Origin: Moesziomyces globuligerus
Lineage: Eukaryota > Basidiomycota > Ustilaginomycetes > Ustilaginales > Ustilaginaceae
DNA length: 64,000 nt
Assembly: GCA_030849465.1 (NCBI GenBank)
Contig: JARVLF010000018.1
Location: 620,001 to 684,000 of the forward strand
Reading direction: 5' to 3'
The translations under genes and the position numbers were made by a program. Under the pieces are notes generated by a model. The model was given only the letters and a program-made list of their open reading frames with translations. It did not search any database and was not told where the DNA came from. Below, one piece after another: positions 26,486 to 37,263 of the stretch; within the stretch, counting starts at the first letter, position 1; the number at the start of each line of letters is the position of its first letter.

Positions 26486-27412
26486 CTACATGATGACGCA
26501 CTCGTCCTCGTTGCCGGTGGTCTGCTTGGCGAGGTCGCGGGTGAAGTTGGCGGCGCCCTGGCCGTTTCCGCGGAGGTTGACGACGAGGACGCCTGCGTTG
26601 CGCGGGTCGAGGTGGGCCTCGAGGCGGTAGTCGCGCATCATCTTTTCGACGGCGGGTGCGATGTGCTGGCGGTGATCCTTGCTGTGGAGGCCCTTTCCGA
26701 CGATGATGCGGAGCTCTGCCCAGCCCTGTGCCTGGGCCTGGCGGACGGCTTGCTCGGTGCGCTCGAGCGCCTCGGAGGTGTACAGCCCATGCAGGTCGAC
26801 GGTGCCCTGCGGCGAGTCCTCGTTGTTGGCCATGAAGATCCAGTCGGCGGCCTGCTTGTTGAGGCGCTCCATGTTGGCCTTGTGCGTGTGGCCTTCGTTG
26901 CTGAGCTGCTTGGCGCGGCCGCCGTCGCCCTGCGCGTACGCCTTGTGCGACTGGTCGAAGCACTGCGCCATCTTGTCGCCCTCGGACCGCGCCTGGTTGC
27001 GCAGGTTCATGTAGTTCGCATCGTGCTGGTTCACCTGGTTGTCCTGCGAGAACTTGTGGTGCGGGCCCTGCGTCGGCGCACCGTGCTGCGGCTGCGGCGC
27101 GCTGTAGGCGCCCTGCGGCGGTGGATGGTCGTAGCCTGCACCTGCTCCAGCTGCGGCGCCAAAGCCTCCGGCGGCAGCACCTGCATAACCACCGCCGTAA
27201 CCGCCCTGCTGCCCACCACCGTAGCCACCTTGTTGGCCACCGCCATAGCCGCCGTGTTGGCCGCCCTGCTGACCGCCGTACGAACCACCACCGCCACCAC
27301 CCTGTTGGTGCTGTCCGCCACCCTGGTTCTTCTTCCACCAGGTGAACGCCTTCTTGGCGAAGCGCGTGATCTGGCGTCGATGCTGCTTGACAAAGCGCAC
27401 GAGCTCGTCCAT
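26486..27412 (-). CDS. DUF1771-Smr domain protein with C-terminal CaaX box
   Basis: 308-aa protein. A basic amphipathic N-terminus (VKQHRRQITRFAKKAFTWWKK) is followed by a Gly/Gln/Tyr-rich low-complexity region (~30-95). DUF1771 spans ~125-190 (YMNLRNQARSEGDKMAQCFDQ, EGHTHKANMERLNKQAADWIF). The Smr domain (~195-285) has VDLHGLYTSEALE, the GKGLHSKD motif and the terminal strand NAGVLVVNLRG. Smr domains are nicking nucleases or RNA-cleaving domains in translation quality control (family knowledge). The last four residues are CVIM, a canonical CaaX prenylation signal. The frame extends three codons upstream through TTG only, so ATG at 27412 was used. It is divergent to TMA22. Confidence 0.92.
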   Translation of the reverse strand: MDELVRFVKQHRRQITRFAKKAFTWWKKNQGGGQHQQGGGGGGSYGGQQGGQHGGYGGGQQGGYGGGQQGGYGGGYAGAAAGGFGAAAGAGAGYDHPPPQGAYSAPQPQHGAPTQGPHHKFSQDNQVNQHDANYMNLRNQARSEGDKMAQCFDQSHKAYAQGDGGRAKQLSNEGHTHKANMERLNKQAADWIFMANNEDSPQGTVDLHGLYTSEALERTEQAVRQAQAQGWAELRIIVGKGLHSKDHRQHIAPAVEKMMRDYRLEAHLDPRNAGVLVVNLRGNGQGAANFTRDLAKQTTGNEDECVIM

Positions 27413-27930
27413 CTTGGCCAAGGCGCTGACGGCGATGTCCGGCCGGAGGATGAGTCTATGGTTTCCAGTCCAACGACGTCTCTAGGGTAGGTCCAAGGAG
27501 GATGACGAAGATACTTTCCGCGGCGACGGCCTAGTCTAGAAGAGTGTGGTGGAGAAGAAAGGATGTAGTGCTGCGGATGGAAGCGAGACTCCAGTGGGCG
27601 AGGGGTGGAATGGCCGGTGACCGACGTGCAAGCGGTCGGGCTTCGCTCAGAGAAGCTGCTATGCAGCGGACTGTCAAATGCTGCACTGCCCAGCGGTCCA
27701 GAAAATACGGTTGCATTGTGAAATGGTCTGGAGCGAGCGTGGCCAAAGGCCGCCGGGTCGCATCTCATCTCGATGCGATCCACTTGGCCCGATTGCCTTT
27801 CGCGTGTGGAGTTATTTGCACGGAGTGTCGTGCGAGAAGAAATCCTCAAGACATTGCCCTCGCATCTCGCTCCTTTCCTCCTTCCACCTCATATCCCTCG
27901 TCCCAACCCTTCGCCTGCACAAACGAAACC
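27413..27930. other. Divergent promoter region of the Smr gene and TMA22
   Basis: 518 bases between two start codons. No TATA box was identified; the TMA22 leader is C/T-rich. No additional gene is supported. Confidence 0.55.
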
Positions 27931-28680
27931 ATGGCCGACGTTGAATCCTCCGAAGCCGGACCTTCGGCGCCCACGGGCCCTCAGCCGCGCGAGGTGGTCT
28001 ACTGTGCGGTGTGCACCTTCCCTCCCGAGTACTGCGAGTTTGGTCCGTCGCCGTCCAAGTGCCGCTCGTGGCTGCAGGAGCACGAGCCGGCGCTCTACTC
28101 GAAGCTGTGGTCGGAGGAGGCGATCTCGTCCAACCTGGCCAACCTCACCACCAAGCAGGCCGAGGACCTCGAACGCGAGGCCGCCAAGAAGGAGCGCAAG
28201 ACCGTCGCCAAGGAGGAGCGCGAGCGCGCCCAGATGGCCGCCTCGCGCATCGTCCTCAAGAAGGAGGCGCGCACCAAGCGCAAAGTGACCACGAGCATCG
28301 TTGGACTTCACCTCTTCTCGCCTCCCCTTCCTGCACTCAAAGTCGTCGCAAAAGCGTAAGTCCTTTCCTTACATCCCTCTCACCTTCAGTTGACGAGATG
28401 CTGACGATATTGGTGGCTGGATCATAGACTCTCTTCGCGCTTCGCGACGGGCGCTTCGGTCAGCAAAAGCGTCCAGAATCCTGGCATCGACGAAATCGTA
28501 GTCCAGGGCGACGTCGCAGACGACGTAAAGGACCTCATCCTCTCCCGCTCCAAGCCCTTCCACGAACTCCCCTCCGAAGCCGACGGCGGCCCCTCGGAAA
28601 AGAACATCGCCATCGAGGAGGACAAGAAATCCGCAAAGAAGGCCGCCGCTGCCGGCGCAGCAGCTCCCGCCGACGAGTGA
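27931..28680 (+). CDS. TMA22: Translation machinery-associated protein 22 (DENR family), two exons
   Basis: Exons 27931-28355 and 28428-28680 give 225 aa. The 72-nt intron has a GTAAGT donor, a TGCTGAC branch site and a TAG acceptor. DENR/Tma22 binds the 40S subunit with MCT-1/Tma20 and promotes removal of tRNA and mRNA after termination, and reinitiation. Visible features are the N-terminal Cys-rich motif VVYCAVCTFPPEYCEFG, the helical middle with AEDLEREAAKKERK, and the SUI1-like C-terminal domain across the splice site (TTSIVGLHLFSPPLPALKVV, then RFATGASVSKS and EIVVQGDVADDV). The extended Lys/Ala acidic tail after SUI1 is unusual but frame-continuous. Confidence 0.95.
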
Positions 28681-28792
28681 TTCCCCCACCTCGCACCACG
28701 TAGCACAGTCCCATGTCAAGCAGCCGTACTCATATTCAAAGAAGGTACATTGCGCATGCAGTATGCTGAGAGGAAAACTTTACGTCAGATCG

Positions 28793-31700
28793 TCAGAGGT
28801 AGACGGCGTTGAGGTCGGTGAGTGCTTCGAATGGCTCTTCGGGCGTCTTGACCTGAAGGTCGTAGCATCTTCCGGTGCGATCGGCGCCATTGAGCACCGA
28901 AATGAGCGTCCACCACGCCTGCCACGCGATCGCAGGCACGATGATGTCGCCCTCGCGGATCGAGGTCAGCCACTGCTTCCACGTGTCCGGATCCCAAGCG
29001 CCCCGCTCGTTGGGATTCGGACACAGCCTCGAGCGATCTTGCGCGCCCTCTTGGGGCCTGTACGACTGCGACGAGGGCACGACCGCATCGCCAGGCGGCG
29101 GGAAGCGGTCGGCAACGAGCGGCGACTTGAACACGCACATTTCGAGGTAGTCGAGCTCCCACGCCGACCGATGCAGCCAGTCGCCCGTGCCGAGCTGCGT
29201 GAAAAAGTGCAGCGCACTATCGCAGCTGATGGTCAGCGCCGTGGCAAAGTGCTCCACCGAAAGCTTCCTGCGCGACCACGTGTACTCGATCGCCTCCTCG
29301 TCCTCCGGTCCCAACGGCAGCCCTTCAGGGATGCCCCCGCGCCGACGAAATCCGTGTGCGCGGTTGGTAGCATCCGCCAGTACACACGGCGAGATGCTCA
29401 GCGACGTGCCGAGCACCCTCGACAGCGTCGACACGTCAACCTTGTCACGCGCCAGCTTCAGCACCGGCGCGTGACCGGACGGCGGAGAGCCCACCGCCAG
29501 CGGAATCTGCATCTCGGAGCTTCCGGGCTCGATCTCGATGGGCGCAGCCAAGAGCACACTCGGTGCCTCTCCCTCGCCATCCTCGCCGTTCTGCGTTGAC
29601 GTCTCGACGGGCGGGTCCAAGCCGATCTCGCGCGCGAGGCCGGAGCGCACTCGCGCCTTTTCGTACTCGTCCATCCAGCCTTTGATGCTTTTGAACAGCG
29701 CCCGCCAGTGCTCCCAGGTGCGCGAATGATTGACTCTGGTGCCGAAGAGCAGCGAAGTCTGCTGCCACTCGACGGCTGCGTTGTCGGGCGGCTCGGTTGT
29801 AGAACGCTGGGACGTCTTGCTCTGCAGGCGCTCGAGCACCGACGACGTCTTGGTCGTGTCTGGAAGCGGATGTGCCGGGTCCAGGTTGAGCTTCTGAGCC
29901 AAGTTGCCGTCCAAGACCGCGGCCTCGACCGAGCCCAGCGCGTTGAGCGATGGCAAGCCTTCTTGCTTTGGTGGCGACGTGCCTGCGCTTGCCACGCCCG
30001 TCCTCCAGGCCAGGACGTTCCTTTCCTGCACCTTGGTGGCCTGATCCAGGGCGGCCGCCTTGCCCAACGCCACATATTTGCCCTCCTCTTCCGCCCGACT
30101 CCCCTTACCGTAGCAGAGGTGCATGATGCCTTCCCATCCCAGCGCCTCGCCTAGCGCGCTTGAAATACTGATCGGCAGTGGGTCCACATCGCCACAGGGC
30201 CACCATGCTTCCTCCTCGTCGCCTCCACTCTTGGCAGCCAGGGACGCGCCGAGCCTGAAGTTGGCATCGATCGGATTGGCTCCCGAGGACGAGGGCGGTC
30301 GAGGCGAACGGTCGAGATCGAGTGAGCGCACGGATCGGCCCGGTGTCCCTGGCAGCGAGGTGCGCTTAGGGTAGACCTGAGGCGTTCGGATGGAAGGCGA
30401 TTGAGTGCTGCTCGTATCGGCGAACTGCATCCCAGGCGGGCGAGGAGACTGGACGCCTTGACCGTCCTGACCTGGCGTACGCACATCTTCGCCATTTGGG
30501 GTCTCTGCCGAATTGACATCGCCCTCTCCTGCCGCAAAGTTATCGTGGATGGACTTGAGCCCCAACACAGATGCGGCCCGAAACAGTGACAAAAAGTCCT
30601 GTCCGTTGTCCAAAGCAGCTGCCGGTCGTGCTCTGGCCGAAGGCTTGCCCGCGCGGTCAGCGGAGACGTTTCCAGCGGTGGAGCCTTCCAAGATCGCATG
30701 GTCCGAGTACGATGTGCCGACACTGGAGCGGGACGAGACGGTGGTGAGGTCGAGCAAGCCCCCTTCCTGGACCGGCAGTAGATCGTGGCTAACTGGTCGT
30801 ATATTTGCAGCGTCTCTGGTCGAGCTTCCGGCAGAACTGCGACGCCGCCTCTGCGGACTTGTTCCGCTGGCATTGCTTCGCATGATCTGAGCGCGCAGCG
30901 CCCCTTCGTCGTCGTCATCGTCCAGATCGACGGCTTCATCGTTGGAAGGTGTTTGGTTCGCCGTATGCTGACGAAGTCCCGAGCGGAAGCTGCTGTGACT
31001 CTCTGCCGCATCCGAGGGGTTCGGCATCGCCTTGTCAGGTGAAACGTCGCGCGCATCGCTGGCCGAGCGGTCGAGGAACGACTTTTTACGCCCGAACTCG
31101 AGGATCTTGGCCATCATCGAGGGGCGCCGTGTGGGCTTGGTTGTGGAAGCCGGCGACGCAGGCTGCTGCGAAATGGTCGGGCTCTCGGTAGGACTGGTGA
31201 GCTGGGTGGGGCTAGAGACGGTGCCCTCGGTGATGCTTGGGAGGTTGGTGTCGACGCCTTCGGCGGGAAGATTGAGGCCACGCTTTGCGGCGGTATGCGC
31301 ATCCGGAGCCGTCGAGATGGAAGCGAGCTGTTGATCAGAGAGGCCGTTCGCGATCGAGGAGACGGCGCCAAAGGAGGCGAGACTGTCCGGACTAGCGACC
31401 GGCCTCAACGCGGCGCCACCGCTAGACAAGCTCGAGTTGCGGGCTCTACGGCGCCTCCAATCGGACGAGTTGGCCGATCTGGCCGAGCTGGTGCGCTGTA
31501 GGCTGAGCGCACTCGCGTCCGACTGGCGGTGCGAGCGTGGCTTGGGTGGCGGTGGCGCAAGCCCAACGGCGTGCAGATCCAGACGAACGCGGAAGGTGAC
31601 TGTAGTCGACGACTCTGAGTCGCGCTGCGAAGACGAAGAGGCCGAGCTCGCGGGCGAGGATGAGGCACGTGGCTTGGCGAGGCGGATGTAGGGAGCGGAG

Positions 31701-32323
31701 GGCGGTGGTGGATGAGACAAAGCCTGACCGCTGCTGGATACCCTGGAATGCGAATCCTCGTCGTCAGAAGTCTCGTGGTTTTGCGAGCCAGCATTGTTGT
31801 TGCGGCGAAGCCAGCTGAGCTTAAGGGCGCTGGCACCGCCAAGACTGGTGGCGAAAGACGACTTTCGCGCGTCGGTGGCCTGGCTAGGCCGGCGTCCGGG
31901 CTGCTTGGTGGAGGCGGCGCGGGAGATGCTGCGGATACGGCGGCGGGGCTCCCTGTCCTTTTCTGCGCCGACTATGGAGCCGTCTTCGTTGTAGCGGGCA
32001 TCGAAGAAGTCGCGGAGGGTGCGGAACTCGGGGTCGTCATCCGCCTCATCGAGGAGCTCGATGAGCTTGGCAAACGGCTGGACCGCATCGACGGCGCGAG
32101 TATGGTTGAGGAGGAAGGAGAGAGTGTCGACCGAGTGCGGGAGATGGCGGGTGTGGATGGGCTCGAGCTGGGTGTTTGCACCGACCCTGAGCTTTTCGGT
32201 CTCATTGGACGAGGCGGCGCTGTCTGCGGAGTCCTTGACGTAGGGGACGGCGGCGTAGTCCAGGGTGGGAAGCGGCTCGAGGTGGAGCGCGAAGGCCAAG
32301 GTGAAGAGCTGATGGAGCGCCAT
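28793..32323 (-). CDS. Large Ser-rich protein of unknown function
   Basis: 1,176-aa product from the first in-frame ATG; no family recognised. Two ordered ends flank a long disordered middle. The N-terminal ~120 residues look folded (LHQLFTLAFALHLEPLPTLD, VDTLSFLLNHTRAVDAV, ELLDEADDDPEFRTLRDFFD). Residues ~130-720 are Ser/Pro/Arg-rich with many Ser-Pro sites. The C-terminal ~450 residues are ordered again (DEEAIEYTWSRRKLSVEHF, SALHFFTQLGTGDWLHRSAW, IVPAIAWQAWWTLISVLNGA). Just upstream, 32369-32415 reads well in a different frame (HVQTVIHVLDASASKG) and then must shift into this frame, where LVVGFQPTDGALGG precedes the ATG. The true N-terminus is therefore probably longer, through an unmodelled exon or a one-base sequence error. 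A regulatory or scaffold role is only a guess. Confidence 0.7.
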   Translation of the reverse strand: MALHQLFTLAFALHLEPLPTLDYAAVPYVKDSADSAASSNETEKLRVGANTQLEPIHTRHLPHSVDTLSFLLNHTRAVDAVQPFAKLIELLDEADDDPEFRTLRDFFDARYNEDGSIVGAEKDREPRRRIRSISRAASTKQPGRRPSQATDARKSSFATSLGGASALKLSWLRRNNNAGSQNHETSDDEDSHSRVSSSGQALSHPPPPSAPYIRLAKPRASSSPASSASSSSQRDSESSTTVTFRVRLDLHAVGLAPPPPKPRSHRQSDASALSLQRTSSARSANSSDWRRRRARNSSLSSGGAALRPVASPDSLASFGAVSSIANGLSDQQLASISTAPDAHTAAKRGLNLPAEGVDTNLPSITEGTVSSPTQLTSPTESPTISQQPASPASTTKPTRRPSMMAKILEFGRKKSFLDRSASDARDVSPDKAMPNPSDAAESHSSFRSGLRQHTANQTPSNDEAVDLDDDDDEGALRAQIMRSNASGTSPQRRRRSSAGSSTRDAANIRPVSHDLLPVQEGGLLDLTTVSSRSSVGTSYSDHAILEGSTAGNVSADRAGKPSARARPAAALDNGQDFLSLFRAASVLGLKSIHDNFAAGEGDVNSAETPNGEDVRTPGQDGQGVQSPRPPGMQFADTSSTQSPSIRTPQVYPKRTSLPGTPGRSVRSLDLDRSPRPPSSSGANPIDANFRLGASLAAKSGGDEEEAWWPCGDVDPLPISISSALGEALGWEGIMHLCYGKGSRAEEEGKYVALGKAAALDQATKVQERNVLAWRTGVASAGTSPPKQEGLPSLNALGSVEAAVLDGNLAQKLNLDPAHPLPDTTKTSSVLERLQSKTSQRSTTEPPDNAAVEWQQTSLLFGTRVNHSRTWEHWRALFKSIKGWMDEYEKARVRSGLAREIGLDPPVETSTQNGEDGEGEAPSVLLAAPIEIEPGSSEMQIPLAVGSPPSGHAPVLKLARDKVDVSTLSRVLGTSLSISPCVLADATNRAHGFRRRGGIPEGLPLGPEDEEAIEYTWSRRKLSVEHFATALTISCDSALHFFTQLGTGDWLHRSAWELDYLEMCVFKSPLVADRFPPPGDAVVPSSQSYRPQEGAQDRSRLCPNPNERGAWDPDTWKQWLTSIREGDIIVPAIAWQAWWTLISVLNGADRTGRCYDLQVKTPEEPFEALTDLNAVYL

Positions 32324-33350
32324 TTGGCCGCCAAGCGCCCCGTCCGTCGGCTGGAAGCCTACCACGAGCCTTTAGATGCAGAGGCGTCTAGGACGTGGAT
32401 GACGGTTTGTACATGCGGAGATGGCTGAGTTTGCGATGGAAGGAGGCGATCAAGAGGGTCGACGTATATCAGCGTCAGCGCGGATCAGTGCTGAGCACGA
32501 GTAGGTCAGGATCCAGAGCGCGTCTGTGTGCGATGAGAACGATGGAGGTTGTCAAGACAAGTGCCGTCGGATGAAGCGGCGGCTAGGACGGCAAGCGTGC
32601 GGATCGGGGATGATGATGAAGGTCAAGTTTGGGCGCTTCATGTGGTGGTGTGAGAAGCGTGTGGTCGACATGTGGAGCATAGGCGAGGCTGTAGCGCGTG
32701 TGCTGATTTGCGTTGCACTGCAGTTGCCCTGCGCTGCGCTGCACTAGAAGCTGAACCCACTTGCTTTGCGGTCCAGTCTCTGTCACAGACCGTCACGTCG
32801 CCGAGTGGAGGTTGCACATGCCAAAGTCGAATGGCGTAAGTTGAGCGGTCAAGCGAGGCTTGGAAAAAGTCCATCTCTGAGCGTCAGCCGGCGCCAAGTT
32901 GTTATTTCGGGTCGATCCCCCTCGAAATTTCGAGCTGCAACACCCCAAACTCGCCTCGCCTCGTCTCGTCTCGGTAAAAGTCATGCTGCAGCCTTGCCCC
33001 ACGCAACCCCAACCGGCCATGCTCTGTTGCGCACGTCGTGCGTCGATCCCCGCTCAGGCTCTCGTGCTCTCTTGTGCGATCGGACCGGCGGCTTCGAAAC
33101 AGAGTCGGAAGCGCCAATCAGCTGTCACCATAGCCTCCGCGCTCGTCTCCAACCCATCTTGTCCGCATTCTCGGAAATGAGATTCATGAGATTCATTGCA
33201 AAGACGGAATCAGAGAAACCCAGCAGAACAGACCGAGACGTTGCGGGAAAAATCGTGAGGCCAGAACCAGAGACAACAGAGCCAACAAATGATGATACGT
33301 GTACAGCAGCCCAAGGAATCGGCTCGAGCGCGCCAACAGCGTGCCTGAGG
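32324..33350. other. Intergenic region between two unassigned genes
   Basis: 1,027 bases. Positions 32369-32415 probably belong to the N-terminus of the preceding minus-strand gene. A CTGCG-rich imperfect repeat is at 32706-32745. No other feature was seen. Confidence 0.5.
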
Positions 33351-34370
33351 TCAGTGCGCGTTGAAGTGACCCATCAGCAGACGCTCTCCCATGGGGCTAG
33401 GCTTGCGCTTGGTGCTGCCGCCAAAGCTCGTCTGCCGACCTCGCGGCACCGGCTTGGGCTCGTCCATGCGCTCTCCAAAGCACACGCCCGAGTCGCGCGT
33501 CACGGGGATCGCCTTGGGCGATGCCGATCGCGGGATCGCCGCTGGGTCAGGTGCCGAATGGAACGCAGGAGCCACGGGAGCAGCGGCCGGAGCAGAGGGC
33601 GACACGGCGCCCGTGGGTGCGCGGTACGAGTTGCCGCTCAGGCTGAAGCGTCGCAGCAGGTTGCCCATGGCGCCGTTGCCCGCGCCGTCGCCGCCGGTGC
33701 TGCCTTCGTCGATGCTCGTCCTGCTCAGCGTGGGCGAGAGCGGGCCGGTCCGCATCGTGTTCATCCAGCCCATCTTTTGGCCCCAGCTGCCACTGTTGAA
33801 TCGCTTCTGCGCCTGCTCGTACGAAGCGCCCAGAGGCAGCGACGGCACTCGGCCCAGCGAGTAGCCCGCAGCCGCAGACGAAGAGAGCGAGCTAGTAGCG
33901 CTCGGGGGCGAGCGCGAGAACGAGAGATCGGAAGCTGAAATGAACGACGAAGGCTGCGAGCGCACCGAGTCGCTGAGCGCCGGCGGTCGTGCGTCGGCGC
34001 GGCTAGCATCCCACGGCTCAACATTCGAGGCAATGGGCCCTGCGCCGATGGTGGTCTGGGATCGCGCGCGCGTGTGGCACTGCGGAGGCGACATGCGCGC
34101 ATCGTCGGTCTTGTTGGTGGGGCTGAATCCCATCGAGAAGCGGTTGGTGGGGCTCGAGGGCCCCATAGTGGAAGCCATACCCGTGGGGATGCGGAGGCTG
34201 CTCGAAGGCGCCGAGGTGCGGGAGTAGAAGGAGACGGGAGGCGAGAAGGAGAGTCTCTGGCCTTCGCTGGTGCGAATTTCGCTCGAAAGATCGGCGGGGC
34301 CAGCGGTCAGAGGCTGGTGGCGGTGGTGGGCAGACTTTTCGGGGTTGGGAATCGCAGTTGGAGAAGCCAT
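33351..34370 (-). CDS. Ser/Pro-rich protein of unknown function with conserved-looking tail
   Basis: 339-aa protein, largely disordered, with many Ser-Pro and Arg-x-x-Ser sites. More ordered pieces are ASYEQAQKRFNSGSWGQKMGW and NGAMGNLLRRFSLSGN. The C-terminal RKPSPMGERLLMGHFNAH looks like a short conserved peptide and suggests a docking or regulatory motif. I recognise no family. ATG at 34370 is the first in frame and the frame is uniformly GC-rich at third positions. The upstream neighbour is 2.8 kb away. Confidence 0.72.
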   Translation of the reverse strand: MASPTAIPNPEKSAHHRHQPLTAGPADLSSEIRTSEGQRLSFSPPVSFYSRTSAPSSSLRIPTGMASTMGPSSPTNRFSMGFSPTNKTDDARMSPPQCHTRARSQTTIGAGPIASNVEPWDASRADARPPALSDSVRSQPSSFISASDLSFSRSPPSATSSLSSSAAAGYSLGRVPSLPLGASYEQAQKRFNSGSWGQKMGWMNTMRTGPLSPTLSRTSIDEGSTGGDGAGNGAMGNLLRRFSLSGNSYRAPTGAVSPSAPAAAPVAPAFHSAPDPAAIPRSASPKAIPVTRDSGVCFGERMDEPKPVPRGRQTSFGGSTKRKPSPMGERLLMGHFNAH

Positions 34371-37161
34371 GAGCGTTTCAAATGCGGCAGATCAAACTGG
34401 GAGCGGGGTTGCCAGGTGGAAGAAGACCTGAAAGCAGTACGGCAGGGATCCCTCAAGCTCGGTAGCGGGATACCGATGACGACGTGTCTGTTGCTTTGAA
34501 GACTGACTGCGAAGAGCGGCAAGCGCGCGCTCGAGTGGGTAGGTTACGGCGAGCGAGCGATCCGGGGCACACGGCCCCTGGGTCGTCGGACGTGTAAGGC
34601 GATGGGTTCAGGCTGTAGCAGACAATGCTGCGCGGCGCTGAGCTAAGAGAGACGCACGAAGCGCTTGCAAGGACGCAATGAGGGGGTATTGAGGCCGAGA
34701 AGGAGAAGTTCGAGCGCGGATCGCGATGAGCAAGGCTAGGTGCAGTGATGCCGTTCGGCGCGTTGATCCTTCTGTTCTGGACGACAGGGACGAGACAGAG
34801 AAGGAGACGGCTGCGGAAGGGTTCCGTGATGGACTTGGACGGTTGCGGAAAGGAAGGATGGGGCGTGAGCAACGCGATGGTGGTGGTGGGAAGTGAAGCG
34901 ATAAGAATCAGCTCGAAGCAGATCAAGCGAGGCGTGGCCACTGAGACGCACTAGTCACGAGCGATTTCTGATCTCGACTCTGCCCGCTCTGGTTGGAGGA
35001 GGGCCTGAGCGAGGGAGGTGGAAGGGATGCGAGCGCTTCGAGGCGAAAGCGCAGAGGAGGAGTGCGCAGGTGGCCATGGGCTTGCCAGCAGCCGAGATGG
35101 ATTGCAACCGCCAAAGTGTGGGGAAGAAGCCGAAGGGCGGCTGAGCAGCAGCAGCAGCAGGAGGCTTGGATTGGCTGAGCTGCCACGAATGCACCGAGCC
35201 ATGCACAGTCCACCGCACATGCATGGGAAAGCTCCGGCAGAGGAGACGGCGAGCGCGCGCTCAGCTGTGGCGAGGGGAAGCGCAAGCAAGGGTCCGTTTG
35301 CACGAGCATCTGCATCACAGCGCCAACTCCGATCAAGTGCGGCTGATGCACGGCCTGGCACTTGCACTTGGAGAATATGCCCGCGGAGAGGAGGGACTGG
35401 AGCGGTGCCTTGACTGAGACAGGTCCAGCCCATGCGCAGGGACACTGCTCTGTCGCTGCAGGCTGGAGCGGGGTAAAGAAAGCAGGAGAGACAAAAAAGG
35501 TCGAAAATGACGCTGGCCTCGCAGAGCTCTCGCATCACGAGGGGCGGGCAAGCAGCCGGAAATCCCAACCTTATCGATGGTCTTTTTTTGTGCACGCGAC
35601 GGCTGAGCCGAACCAGCCTGCAGTAGCCCTCGCCTTGCCTTCTTGCTCAGCCAAACCGTCCACCGCACCGGCCAAGTGCGTGCGGCCTACGCCGTGCACC
35701 GTCGAGTGTCACCGGCCTGCTGCGAAATCAAGGCACGCCATGCGAGCATTGGACCCACCACCGGACGGGACTGTAATTTCACTGGAGGGCGAGGATCGAG
35801 CATCATTGTGTGGTGACGGAGCGTGTGAGCCTGAGCCTAGTCTGTGCCACAGCGGAGCGACGGCGGAGGACGCGGCACCCGTGCATGCTCGAGCGTCGAC
35901 ATGCAGCCAACCCCACATTTTTTTATTTCCATCGCGTGCTTAAAGCGCGCCACTGGAGCAGTGTCGCTCACTATGGCGTGTGAAGCGAGGCTGACCGACC
36001 CTCTTTCTTCTCGTGCTGGTGCGGGAAGCCAGAGATGCAAGCGAGACGCTCGAGCCGTGCATGAGCCTCAGCCCCAGTCTCGGTCTGTGGGCATTTGCGC
36101 TCACGCAACAGACACGGGCCGTGCAAGCGGCAATTCCGCGTCGCAGCGTGGACAACGGCAACGGCGGATCCTCAGCGCAATGCCTCAGCTCTCGTGACGA
36201 AGCGCCGCACAACCCAACCCTTTCATCCAGCCCGTCCGCGCTCACTCACCGACGGCGGCTTGTCCATCGTTGAGCAGGTTTGGCATGTCACTTTTCATCC
36301 GCCAATGCGTTGCTCGGTACGAGATCCACACGACCACCTTGGTCCTGGCTGTGGAGCGACCGTGGATGCCTCACTTCTTCCAAGAGTCGCATTGATGCTA
36401 GCATGTTCGCTTACGACGCGGGTCCAGCCGAGGCGTGCTCATCTTCTGCGCAAACCAATCCCGCCCCACTCTGCCGACCTGCTGACCTTCAACCCTTTGC
36501 TTGCCTCGAGCCGAGTTCGGCGTGCGCCAACCACGGCGCATCAGAGCGCGCTTTGTTGTGTGGGGTAATTAGGCTCGTAGCCCTGCCGCACGCTGCAACC
36601 GATCTCGACGCTCAGACCATTCTCCCTCTGCCCACCGGCCCGGTCCAATCCAGACTCGCTTTATTCATTCGTCTTGTCAGATTGGCCTTGTCATCACCCC
36701 GCTCGGCGTTTTCCTTGCGCCAACCGCACATATCTTCGCAAACGGCGTCCAACTTCCCGTCGTCTCGCTGGCCGCGGATCTTTTCGTCCTCACGAGCTCG
36801 ACTCAGACCCAGACCACGCCCCGCTGGCTTCCATGTGGGAGCACCACATTCCGCGGGCACGCATCGGCTGGCAAATCCTCGAACGTCGAATGACATCCCC
36901 ATACGAGGAGCGCCGGAATCTGCGGCCCGTTCGATCGTCCCCGTCCAAAGCCATCACACAAGCTTGCCCGGCCGAATCATCACCCTCCCTTCACCTCCTC
37001 GGTAGTGAAGCAGATCCACTAGACCGAGTCCTCTCTTCACTCTCAGTGCTCTGGCCACTCGAAACTCGCACTCTCTTGCCCCATTCCAGCACGCGCCTCT
37101 TCGGGGCTATAAAGAAGGGGTTGGTATTGTTCCGAGAGCGGCCGCGTTGACCGAGGCTCGT
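34371..37161. other. Long gene-free stretch
   Basis: About 2.8 kb on the promoter side of the Ser/Pro-rich gene and the 3' side of the ArfGAP gene. It has a short AGC repeat at 35146-35163 and many short, mutually overlapping frames without family resemblance. A TATAAAG at 37108-37114 on the plus strand points into the antisense strand of the ArfGAP gene. A multi-exon gene or a small secreted protein cannot be excluded. Confidence 0.4.
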
Positions 37162-37229
37162 TCACCAAAGGTTGCCGAACTGGGAGGTCTGCTGGGTATT
37201 TTGCTGGTACTGTTGTTGTGGTTGATGCT

Positions 37230-37263
<34 letters not shown>

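Noticed and set aside
37108..37114. Plus-strand TATAAAG box
   Set aside because: Downstream plus-strand sequence is antisense to the ArfGAP gene and no coding start follows; kept only as a remark.
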